The notes beneath the pieces are model-generated. The model ran no database searches. It saw nothing but the letters and a program-made list of their open reading frames with translations, and was not told where the DNA came from. Positions 1 through 5,511 of a stretch of DNA of 6,833 bases are shown here, in pieces. The DNA is from DATESG01 sp964480275. Lineage in GTDB: Bacteria; Bacillota_I; Bacilli_A; RFN20; CAG-826. Each line of letters starts with the position of its first letter. Positions within the stretch are counted from its first letter, which is position 1. Position numbers and translations under genes: made by a program. The stretch spans positions 1-6,833 of the forward strand of contig CAYZOC010000053.1 in assembly GCA_964480275.1 (NCBI GenBank), in the 5' to 3' direction.

Positions 1-53
1 ACATCTGGCTGTGAACCAGACATTCGTGGGTTCGATTCCCATCGTTCGCCCCA
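1..53 (+). tRNA. tRNA-His (GTG anticodon), 3' part; 5' half lies outside the window
   Basis: The anticodon stem TCTGG (4-8) pairs with CCAGA (16-20) around the loop CTGTGAA, which puts the anticodon GTG at 11-13 and reads His codons. A five-base variable loop follows. The T arm is GTGGG / CCCAT (26-30 / 38-42) with loop TTCGATT. The acceptor 3' strand is CGTTCGC (43-49), then C at 50 and an encoded CCA at 51-53. A C at the discriminator position is the known bacterial tRNA-His identity feature (C73, paired with the extra G-1), so base identity and anticodon agree. The D arm and 5' acceptor strand are off the left edge and cannot be checked. Confidence 0.96.
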
Positions 54-59
54 TTTTGA

Positions 60-87
60 AAAAAATAGACCCTATGGGTCTTTTTTT
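60..87 (+). terminator. Rho-independent terminator of the tRNA-His transcript
   Basis: The stem AGACCC (67-72) pairs perfectly with GGGTCT (76-81) across a three-base loop TAT and runs into seven T (81-87). An A run (60-65) precedes it, so the opposite strand also has a U tract. It starts seven bases after the tRNA CCA, which suggests the tRNA transcript ends here and is not joined to the gene at 159. Confidence 0.85.
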
Positions 88-88
88 C

Positions 89-125
89 ATGGGGCAAACG
101 ATGGAAGTCTTGGTCAAGGAGATGT
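89..125 (-). repeat. Degenerate inverted partial copy of the tRNA-His 3' half
   Basis: Positions 89-104 are the reverse complement of 39-54 (the T-arm end, acceptor strand and CCA of tRNA-His) with 15 of 16 bases matching; the single mismatch is at 96. Read on the minus strand the similarity goes further: the block 125 to 89 begins ACATCT, as does the visible tRNA half at position 1, has a GACCAAGAC-like stretch where the tRNA has GAACCAGAC, and ends CCATCGTTTGCCCCAT. About 17 bases of variable loop and T arm are missing. It looks like a decayed tRNA fragment in inverted orientation. The terminator hairpin sits between the two copies. The 15/16 match is seen directly; the longer relationship is inferred from a by-eye alignment. 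Confidence 0.6.
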
Positions 126-158
126 TTATCTCTCCTATTTATAAGCAAGGTAATAAAT

Positions 159-851
159 ATGGGTGCTAACAAGGGACATGCAAACGAGTATGAAATTATC
201 AATGCGATGAATGGTAAGAAAATTAGTGAATTACCTCGACATTTTTCAAAGTGGTTGTTTCTTCTATTTAATAACGTTAGTACGTTATTAGAAGTAAAAA
301 AACTTAATAATGAGCAAAAAGCTGACATTTTGATTAAGGGAGGGGAGTGTAAAAGATATATCTCAATTAAAAGTGGTGATTCTAATTCTTTTCACTCAGA
401 GCCAATTAGTAGTTTTATCCCATTTTTACGCTCGCTAGGTGTCAGTGAAATCACCTTAAGAACAATTGTGTTTTTTCATTTTGGTGATAATACATTCGAT
501 GGAACTGGCAAGACTAGATTTACATCAAAGGAACTACGAAGAGTGAGTCCTGAGCGTTATAAAAAAGCTAGTATCGAATTTAGCGATCAGAATATTATTA
601 AAGAAGTTATTGAGCGATGTGTTACAAAGGGACGCTTTCGGTCAAATCATACAATAGATGGGATTTATCATGGCACGGTTAATCAAAGAATCTTTCTTTC
701 TTTTGATGCTATTCATAAAACACTATTAAGAACAAGTAATCGGCGAAAAAATGGAACAATTAACATTGGGATGTTGACCTATCAACCAGGAAGTCGTAAT
801 TTATGGGGTATTCCCGGTTCTGAAATAAAAAGAACCCAGTCGGAAATTTAG
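159..851 (+). CDS. Orphan protein with possible PD-(D/E)XK nuclease-like core; ends at TAG, perhaps prematurely
   Basis: A 230-residue soluble protein with no signal peptide or membrane segment. The ATG start is supported by CAAGG eight bases upstream (146-150). I do not recognise a named family. It starts with a Gly-rich helix carrying Glu10, followed by a strand with Asp56 (KADILI) and then a strand with Lys71 in ISIKSG. The order Glu...Asp...x-x-Lys is what a PD-(D/E)XK endonuclease core would give, but the usual acidic residue two before the Lys is Ser69, so the call is tentative. The C-terminal part contains INIGMLTYQPGSRNLWG (202-217). A restriction-like or repair-type nuclease is possible; no methylase partner is present. 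The position next to a tRNA and a tRNA remnant would suit an acquired gene. The frame stays open after the TAG for 16 codons, beginning Trp-Arg-Ser-Phe and ending at TAA (900-902), so the true C-terminus may be longer. Confidence 0.75.
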   Translation: MGANKGHANEYEIINAMNGKKISELPRHFSKWLFLLFNNVSTLLEVKKLNNEQKADILIKGGECKRYISIKSGDSNSFHSEPISSFIPFLRSLGVSEITLRTIVFFHFGDNTFDGTGKTRFTSKELRRVSPERYKKASIEFSDQNIIKEVIERCVTKGRFRSNHTIDGIYHGTVNQRIFLSFDAIHKTLLRTSNRRKNGTINIGMLTYQPGSRNLWGIPGSEIKRTQSEI

Positions 852-1192
852 TGGCGAAGTTTTATGAAGGATGCAAGTTCATATATCAAATATAATAAAT
901 AAAATAGACCAATTCCATTGACTAAAAGACAATAAATAATAAAAACAAAATGAAGAATAATTTTTTTACTTTCTAGAGGTGATAATGTTTTAATTAACGC
1001 CCTAAATATGAATCGATAGTAACTTTTATATTTGCGTGAGCAATCAACTTACTATTGGTATTTTTTCTGTTTTAAATGTTTTTCAGTAAAAAAGATAGAT
1101 TTATTTAGATTTAACAATGTATAGCAAATTTATCTTTACTTGAATACTCTAATTAAGAAGACAATATCACTAGATGAAAAAGTAGAAATGTA

Positions 1193-1201
1193 TGATAAAA
1201 T
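1193..1201 (+). promoter_or_regulatory. Candidate extended -10 promoter for the DUF1295 gene
   Basis: TG-A-TAAAAT fits the extended -10 pattern TGnTATAAT with one change in the hexamer. No good -35 lies 17 bases upstream, which is tolerated with an extended -10. Transcription would start near 1208 and give a leader of roughly 80 bases containing the inverted repeat at 1218-1259. The 12-mer ATGATAAAATAT around it recurs exactly upstream of the gene at 4845. Confidence 0.45.
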
Positions 1202-1217
1202 ATAAAAGATTTGCCGA

Positions 1218-1259
1218 GGTTCAACGTTGTTAATTTAAATAATTAAATATATTTGAACC
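1218..1259 (+). repeat. Inverted repeat in the leader of the DUF1295 gene
   Basis: GGTTCAA (1218-1224) is perfectly complementary to TTGAACC (1253-1259), with a 28-base AT-rich interior that contains further self-complementary runs (TTAATT / AATTAA). It ends 15 bases before the ribosome binding site GAGGA (1275-1279). It could be an operator or a leader hairpin; there is no U run, so it is not a typical terminator. Confidence 0.4.
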
Positions 1260-1286
1260 ACTATCACTGAGAAAGAGGAACAACGT

Positions 1287-2237
1287 ATGAAGAAAAATTT
1301 TGTTACAATTACGACCGTTATTTTTACGCTGACACTAGCCTTATTGGGATTTTTACTAGGTTCCCCAAGCCTTAGTCAACTTCAACTCGACACACTAACA
1401 ATTTTGCTGATTGTTTGTGGAATTAGCATCGCCTATTGTTTTATTGCTGGGGAAATTACAAAAAACAATTCACAAGTTGATAAGCTTTGGTCGATTTTAC
1501 CAATCGTCTATGCCTGGATTATTGTTGCGAAGAGTGATTTTAATCTTCGCTTGCTAGTCATGGCGATTCTTATTACGATTTGGGGCGTTAGACTAACATT
1601 AAACTTTGCCAAAAAAGGTGCTTATTCGCTAAAGTTTTGGTCTGGCGAAGAAGACTATCGCTGGGTTGTTTTAAGAGAAAACCCAAAATTAAAAAAATGG
1701 TGGAAATGGGCAGCATTTAACCTACTTTTTATTTCGATTTATCAAAATCTACTCGTACTCGCAATCACATTTCCAATGCTTGTTGTCATGGAATCAACGA
1801 TTGCTTTAAATGTATTTGATGTGATAATTGCTGTGTTTTTACTTGGATTTATCATCTTTGAAACTATTGCCGATCGGCAACAAATGGCTTTTCAAACAAA
1901 AAAATATGAACTTTTAAGTCAAGGTAAAAAGCTTGAAGAGCTACCAAATCCTTTTAATAAAGGATTCACCACTACAGGCTTATGGTCACGTTCTCGTCAT
2001 CCTAATTATTTTGCGGAACAATCAATATGGTTTGTACTTTATCTTTTCACTATTAGTTCCGGTGTTGCGAGCTATTTCTTCTTTAACTGGACGATCATTG
2101 GATCAATGCTCTTGATTCTATTATTCATCGGTAGTTCAAAGTTCTCGGAAAGTATTTCAATGAGTAAGTATCCAGAATATAAAAAATATGCTGATGAAGT
2201 TTTTAAATATGTCCCACTTCGGGAATATCAAGATTAA
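1287..2237 (+). CDS. DUF1295 family membrane protein (steroid 5-alpha-reductase / ICMT-like fold)
   Basis: An integral membrane protein of 316 residues with seven or more hydrophobic segments (about 6-25, 36-55, 67-81, 87-105, 141-167, 173-193, 244-263 and 265-283). Family marks are the RLTLNFAKKGAYSLKFW block (102-118) with GEEDYRW (120-126), FETIADRQQ (191-199), the signature GLWSRSRHPNYFAEQ (231-245), and a C-terminal YPEYKKYADEVFKYVP stretch. In this superfamily (3-oxo-5-alpha-steroid 4-dehydrogenases, ergosterol reductases, isoprenylcysteine methyltransferases) the RHPNY region belongs to the cofactor-binding C-terminal part. A membrane oxidoreductase or methyltransferase acting on a lipid is therefore inferred; the substrate of bacterial DUF1295 proteins is not settled. 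The ATG start has GAGGA seven bases upstream. Length is near-normal for the family and nothing appears broken. It stands alone between two long spacers. Confidence 0.92.
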   Translation: MKKNFVTITTVIFTLTLALLGFLLGSPSLSQLQLDTLTILLIVCGISIAYCFIAGEITKNNSQVDKLWSILPIVYAWIIVAKSDFNLRLLVMAILITIWGVRLTLNFAKKGAYSLKFWSGEEDYRWVVLRENPKLKKWWKWAAFNLLFISIYQNLLVLAITFPMLVVMESTIALNVFDVIIAVFLLGFIIFETIADRQQMAFQTKKYELLSQGKKLEELPNPFNKGFTTTGLWSRSRHPNYFAEQSIWFVLYLFTISSGVASYFFFNWTIIGSMLLILLFIGSSKFSESISMSKYPEYKKYADEVFKYVPLREYQD

Positions 2238-2295
2238 TAGTGCGCGAAATTTATTAACAATACCAACAATATTATTGCCGGCGTACAAGTTAGTT

Positions 2296-2340
2296 CTTAT
2301 TTACTTAGATTATTAAAAATAACTAAGTCGAACAAATAAG
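2296..2340 (+). promoter_or_regulatory. Long AT-rich hairpin between the DUF1295 gene and pepT
   Basis: CTTATTT (2296-2302) pairs with AAATAAG (2334-2340). Inside it ACTTAG (2303-2308) pairs with CTAAGT (2323-2328), and after a bulged A, TTATT (2310-2314) pairs with AATAA (2318-2322) around an AAA loop. In total 18 pairs can form, with a five-base bulge CGAAC on the 3' side. Only TTTT follows. It could be a weak terminator for the upstream gene, or a control site in the pepT leader, whose ribosome binding site lies 34 bases downstream. Confidence 0.5.
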
Positions 2341-2386
2341 TTTTAAAGTTATGTTACATTATTTTCAAAGAAACAAGGTGGTTAAT

Positions 2387-3601
2387 ATGAATATTAAAGA
2401 TCGTTTTATTCGTTACGTAAAAATCGACACACAAAGTGATGCCAGTTCATTGACGAGCCCTTCGACCAACAAGCAACTTGATCTTTCTAGATTACTAGAA
2501 GAGGAGTTAAAAGAACTCGAGGCCAAAAATGTTATTCTTGATGAATTTGGTATAGTCTACGCGATGATTCCTGCTAATGTAAAGGGACCATCTAAAAAGA
2601 TTGGTCTAGTTGCGCACGTTGATACCGCTGGGGAAATGTCAGGGAAAAATGTTACACCACGGATAATCAAAAACTATCAGGGTGAAGATATTATCTTAAA
2701 CAAGCACAAGAATATCATCATGAGAGTTGAAGAATTCCCGCATCTAAAGCGAGTCATTGGTCAAGATATTGTCGTGACAGATGGCACAACACTATTAGGT
2801 GCCGATGATAAAGCCGGAGTGGCAATTATTATGGATGTTGTTCGACATTTAAAAGAACATCCAGAAATTCCTCATGGTGATATTAAAATCGCCTTTACGC
2901 CAGATGAAGAAATTGGCCGCGGTGTAGATAACTTTAATGTCGCATATTTTGATGCCGACTTTGCTTATACGCTTGATGGTAGTGATATGCAAGTTATCAA
3001 TTTTGAAAACTTTAATGCCGCTTCCGCGGATGTTGTTATCAAAGGTAGTTCTATTCATCCCGGCGATGCTAAAGATAAGATGGTTAACGCTATTTTAGTG
3101 GCGATGGAATTCAACGCCTTACTTCCACAAGAAGATGTCCCACACCTTACGGAGGGCTATCAAGGTTTCAATCACATTACGAACATCGAAGGTGAAGTTG
3201 AAAACGCAAAAATGCACTATATTATCCGTCATCATGATGCGGATAAACTTGAAAAGCAAAAGCAAGATTTTATTAATGCCGCAAATATACTTAACTCTCG
3301 CTATAGCGAAGATACTGTAACTTTGACACTAACAGATAGTTATCGTAATATGGGGCCTTTACTACAAGCTAATCCTGAAGCGCTTGATCGGGTCTATGAT
3401 ACATATAAACGCTTAGGTATTGAGCTATTTGCCTTGCCAATTCGAGGAGGGACGGATGGTGCCCAATTATCCTATAAGGGATTATTAACCCCAAATATCG
3501 GTACTGGTGGATATAACTTTCATGGTAAATATGAATTTGTTTCATTAACACAAATGCAAAAAATGGTTGATGTCGTTGTTGATCTAGTTACAAATAGATA
3601 A
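2387..3601 (+). CDS. pepT: Peptidase T (tripeptide aminopeptidase, M20B metallopeptidase)
   Basis: A cytoplasmic zinc aminopeptidase that removes the N-terminal residue from tripeptides, the last steps of peptide use. The full two-zinc set is visible: His77 and Asp79 in LVAHVDTAGEMSG, Asp140 in LLGADDKAG, Glu174-Glu175 in FTPDEEIGRG, Asp197 in YTLDGSD, and His379 in GYNFHGKYEF. The numbering nearly matches that of Salmonella PepT. The dimerisation or lid domain occupies roughly 210-320, with SSIHPGDAKDKMVNA at its start, and RGGTDGAQLS (353-362) belongs to the returning catalytic domain. I chose the ATG at 2387 (404 residues) because AAGGTGG (2375-2381) sits five bases upstream and the protein then opens like other PepT proteins (MNIKDRFIRYVKIDTQS). 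An in-frame ATG at 2351 would add 12 unusual residues and lacks a ribosome binding site. The gene looks intact and is probably single, ending at a strong terminator. Confidence 0.97.
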   Translation: MNIKDRFIRYVKIDTQSDASSLTSPSTNKQLDLSRLLEEELKELEAKNVILDEFGIVYAMIPANVKGPSKKIGLVAHVDTAGEMSGKNVTPRIIKNYQGEDIILNKHKNIIMRVEEFPHLKRVIGQDIVVTDGTTLLGADDKAGVAIIMDVVRHLKEHPEIPHGDIKIAFTPDEEIGRGVDNFNVAYFDADFAYTLDGSDMQVINFENFNAASADVVIKGSSIHPGDAKDKMVNAILVAMEFNALLPQEDVPHLTEGYQGFNHITNIEGEVENAKMHYIIRHHDADKLEKQKQDFINAANILNSRYSEDTVTLTLTDSYRNMGPLLQANPEALDRVYDTYKRLGIELFALPIRGGTDGAQLSYKGLLTPNIGTGGYNFHGKYEFVSLTQMQKMVDVVVDLVTNR

Positions 3602-3667
3602 ATGGAAATTATCTCTTGTCGAATAAGAAAAAGTAATGCATTTATTTTAGAGACAAGTTATAAATAA

Positions 3668-3687
3668 AGGCCCTAGGGGTCTTTTTT
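3668..3687. terminator. Bidirectional terminator between convergent pepT and lipoprotein genes
   Basis: AGGCCC (3668-3673) pairs with GGGTCT (3677-3682) through one G-U pair, with loop TAG, and runs into six T on the plus strand. On the minus strand the hairpin is followed by TTTATTTA, so it can end both transcripts. It lies 66 bases after the pepT stop and immediately beyond the TAA at 3691-3689 that ends the extended minus-strand reading frame. Confidence 0.8.
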
Positions 3688-3688
3688 C

Positions 3689-3976
3689 TTAGTTTGTTTG
3701 CGTTTGATAGGCCGTTAGATTAACCGTATATACAACGACACTGTTTGCGCGATAAATGTAACCACTTTCGTTTTCATCATAAAGACGAGCATAATATAGT
3801 TGGGTAGCTTGTTCTTCATTGGCAAGGACAATAACTTGTGTCCAACCATCATCTTGATTAACATAGCCTTGATACAATTTTTTAACTTCAACTTCTAGGC
3901 TATATTTTGTGTTGAGTTGATTTTGATAGTATTCATAAGATTCTTGATCGTAAGTTTGAAATTCATAGCCAATTGC
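3689..3976 (-). pseudogene. In-frame continuation of the lipoprotein gene beyond its TAG
   Basis: Directly after the TAG at 3979-3977, in exactly the same frame, 95 sense codons follow (AIGYEFQTYDQESYEYYQ… to …VVVYTVNLTAYQTQTN) before a TAA at 3691-3689. The composition is protein-like: rich in Tyr, Gln, Asp and Glu, with alternating polar and hydrophobic strands typical of an extracellular beta-rich domain. It ends flush against the bidirectional terminator, where one expects the real end of the gene. There is no ATG or ribosome binding site of its own; a TTG at 3877 is a poor start. The simplest reading is that it is the C-terminal third of a 272-residue lipoprotein separated by a single nonsense codon. 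Confidence 0.75.
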
Positions 3977-4507
3977 CTAGAGTTTGCTGACAATATAGTT
4001 TTCAGTTTCGTCATTTGCCTTTTCAATTAGATCAATTAGAACCTTGCTCTCTTCGGCGACGAAATCAACAAAATCTTGGGCTAAATCCTTTTGTGTTGCA
4101 GTCGATGTTCCTTCAATATCATTAATTTCTTCAAGTGGTGACGCTGTTCCACTAGTTAAATTAATATCCGTTTCAAAGTTAAATACTGTATCGCCACTAT
4201 CGTATGTCCCCTCCCCTTTTTCAAGAAAGAAAACAATATAGTCCTCATCTGCTACCGCATTAAGGCGTGAACTGTTCATCGCACTTGGTGCAATTGGCAT
4301 ATAGGCGTAAAGATCATCATCTCCAAAGCTATTGTCGAATTGAATAGTTACAGGACTTGAACCCAGAGTGCCTAGACTGATTGCTTGTCCACTCACAGTG
4401 ATATCGTTTGTAAAAATGTCTAGTCCAGTTAGTGTAGAACTCCCACAAGCGGAGAGTAGCACAAAGAAAAGTGTTAGACTCGAAAACCGACGACTAACTT
4501 TTTGCAA
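3977..4507 (-). CDS. Secreted lipoprotein of unknown function, stopped by an in-frame TAG
   Basis: The N-terminus is a lipoprotein signal: positive residues (Lys3, Arg6, Arg7), a hydrophobic core (LTLFFVLL) and a lipobox Leu18-Ser-Ala-Cys21. Lipidation and anchoring on the outer face of the membrane at Cys21 are therefore expected. The mature part is acidic and Ser/Thr-rich, with Asp clusters (GDDDLYAY, 62-69) and a probable helix at 138-164. I recognise no domain. The start is TTG at 4507-4505: the frame has a stop shortly upstream, there is no ATG that keeps the signal peptide, and AAAGGGG (4526-4520) lies 12 bases ahead, with AGG closer at three. The promoter at 4574-4546 fits well. The frame continues beyond the TAG, so the natural product was probably 272 residues. 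If the stop is real, the 176-residue form would still be exported and anchored but would lack its C-terminal domain. Confidence 0.8.
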   Translation of the reverse strand: MQKVSRRFSSLTLFFVLLSACGSSTLTGLDIFTNDITVSGQAISLGTLGSSPVTIQFDNSFGDDDLYAYMPIAPSAMNSSRLNAVADEDYIVFFLEKGEGTYDSGDTVFNFETDINLTSGTASPLEEINDIEGTSTATQKDLAQDFVDFVAEESKVLIDLIEKANDETENYIVSKL

Positions 4508-4545
4508 TTTCCTATGATTCCCCTTTGATTAGTATTGCTAATTTT

Positions 4546-4574
4546 ATTTTATTAAAATTCGACAAAATTGACAA
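4546..4574 (-). promoter_or_regulatory. Sigma-A-type promoter of the lipoprotein gene
   Basis: On the minus strand TTGTCA (4574-4569) and TAAAAT (4551-4546) are each one base from consensus and are separated by exactly 17 bases. Transcription would begin near 4540, leaving a leader of about 33 bases that includes AAAGGGG. The promoter supports the view that the gene is or recently was expressed. Confidence 0.7.
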
Positions 4575-4705
4575 TATTTTTTTCATCAGGCTTTTTTCAA
4601 TTAACTTAAGTCATTTTTTTGCTGTAATATAAATTTAGCTAACACCTTAATTTTTAGCATTAAAACTAAAAACAACCCACTGTCGGCTATTGATCTATTT
4701 TTCTC

Positions 4706-4740
4706 AGTTGATTAAGAAAATTTAGTTGATAGCAAAATTT
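4706..4740. repeat. Two tandem imperfect 17/18-base repeats
   Basis: AGTTGATTAAGAAAATTT (4706-4723) is followed at once by AGTTGATAGCAAAATTT (4724-4740). Both keep AGTTGAT and AAAATTT, and the spacer differs by one base. The pair lies about 100 bases upstream of the gene at 4845 and about 130 bases upstream of the divergent lipoprotein promoter. Tandem binding sites are possible, but in such AT-rich DNA chance is a real alternative. Confidence 0.4.
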
Positions 4741-4804
4741 CTTAAAAAGCAAAACACTATCTTATTCGCTTGATTCTCTTCAAATTTTAACTTACTCGTT
4801 TAAT

Positions 4805-4838
4805 TTGTTGTTAATTATTCTCCATAAAATGATAAAAT
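4805..4838 (+). promoter_or_regulatory. Extended -10 promoter abutting the ATG at 4845
   Basis: TG-A-TAAAAT (4830-4838) is an extended -10, with TTGTTG/TTGTTA (4805-4813) as an off-spaced -35. The hexamer ends six bases before the ATG, so transcription should start at or within a base or two of the start codon. The same 12-mer, ATGATAAAATAT, occurs upstream of the DUF1295 gene. Confidence 0.5.
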
Positions 4839-4844
4839 ATTTTT

Positions 4845-5483
4845 ATGATTCATAGTAAAAAATTAAAACCTCTATTTAAAAAACTCGCGGCGATGGACAA
4901 AAAGCGTGGTTCGATCGAGGACTTTGTTGAAAACGAGTATATTGATGAACGCGGTGTTGCCATCATTGATGTGAGACTCAGTAGTGCTGACATTATATTT
5001 TCACCATACTCAGATAAAAAGGTATTAAATCACCACTTAATGAATTATATTGATTCGCAAGCCGATCCAATTTCGCCAGAGAAACCACTAATTATCAATT
5101 TTATTGTCGATGACGTTAGTCGGATTGATCAGGAGTTTATTCGCAAGGCCATTAAACGCTACTACTGGCTCTCGTATAAATCAATGACAAGTGACTTACG
5201 AAGAATCAACATTACGTCACTACTTTTTCTTCTTATTGGTATTGGTATCACAATCATTTATCAAACACTTGCAAGATTAGAAATTGATGTGTTTGCTAAC
5301 GAGATTATTCTCATTGCTTCGTGGGTGTTTATTTGGGAATCTGTCACACGTTTCACCTTTAATCGAAGAGCCAAACAACTTGAACGTGTTAATGAAGGAC
5401 AAATGGCGGTTGCGACTGTTAGATTCGTTAGTAAAAAAGATATGGAAACGTTGGGTGAAAATTTTGACCAAAGGACTGATTAA
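4845..5483 (+). CDS. Conserved-hypothetical membrane protein: cytoplasmic N-domain plus two membrane helices
   Basis: A 212-residue protein of unknown function. Residues 1-115 look like a small soluble alpha/beta domain, with strands around VAIIDVRL (38-45) and LIINFIVDD (82-90) and a basic helix IRKAIKRYYW (99-108). Two hydrophobic segments follow (about 122-142 and 150-168, the second containing ASWVFIWESV), then a charged tail, so both ends are probably cytoplasmic. From memory it resembles unnamed proteins of other low-GC Gram-positives; I could not check this. The ATG has no Shine-Dalgarno sequence, and the promoter nearly touches it, suggesting leaderless translation. No better-supported internal start exists; Met17 also lacks a binding site. 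The gene ends 28 bases before the next one, so the two are probably one operon. Confidence 0.85.
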   Translation: MIHSKKLKPLFKKLAAMDKKRGSIEDFVENEYIDERGVAIIDVRLSSADIIFSPYSDKKVLNHHLMNYIDSQADPISPEKPLIINFIVDDVSRIDQEFIRKAIKRYYWLSYKSMTSDLRRINITSLLFLLIGIGITIIYQTLARLEIDVFANEIILIASWVFIWESVTRFTFNRRAKQLERVNEGQMAVATVRFVSKKDMETLGENFDQRTD

Positions 5484-5511
5484 CTAATAGATAGGGAGAT
5501 TTAATCTATAT

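Larger units (their letters stand above)
852..1286. other. 435-base AT-rich intergenic region
   Basis: I find no convincing gene here. The first 51 bases continue the frame of the upstream gene past its TAG. A good ribosome-binding-like AGAGGTGA (975-982) precedes ATG TTT TAA (985-993), so nothing of length follows it. A 26-codon frame at 1125-1202 after a stop (…SLDEKVEMYDKI, then TAA) has a protein-like composition but no start of its own; it could be a gene remnant or chance. The right end carries the putative promoter and inverted repeat of the next gene. No clear terminator for the upstream gene is visible. Confidence 0.6.
4508..4844. other. 337-base divergent intergenic region
   Basis: No gene is seen on either strand. 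The left end holds the minus-strand promoter of the lipoprotein gene, and the right end holds an extended -10 almost touching the ATG at 4845. The middle is very AT-rich, with T runs (4582-4625) and a tandem imperfect repeat at 4706-4740. No RNA gene or riboswitch fold is evident. Confidence 0.65.

Noticed and set aside
2351..2386. Earlier ATG for pepT adding MLHYFQRNKVVN
   Set aside because: It has no ribosome binding site, whereas AAGGTGG sits five bases before the ATG at 2387, which also matches the usual PepT N-terminus.
2849..3058. Minus-strand open frame of 69 codons inside pepT
   Set aside because: Antisense to the zinc-ligand region of a clear pepT gene, with no ribosome binding site; a shadow frame.
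4044..4241. Plus-strand open frame of 65 codons opposite the lipoprotein gene
   Set aside because: Antisense to a gene with a clear signal peptide, lipobox and promoter; its Ser/Val-rich composition is what a reverse-frame reading gives.
5284..5487. Plus-strand frame of 67 codons overlapping the 4845 gene, and the minus-strand frame 5277-5471
   Set aside because: Both overlap the membrane helix and tail region of the better-supported frame and have no start signals.
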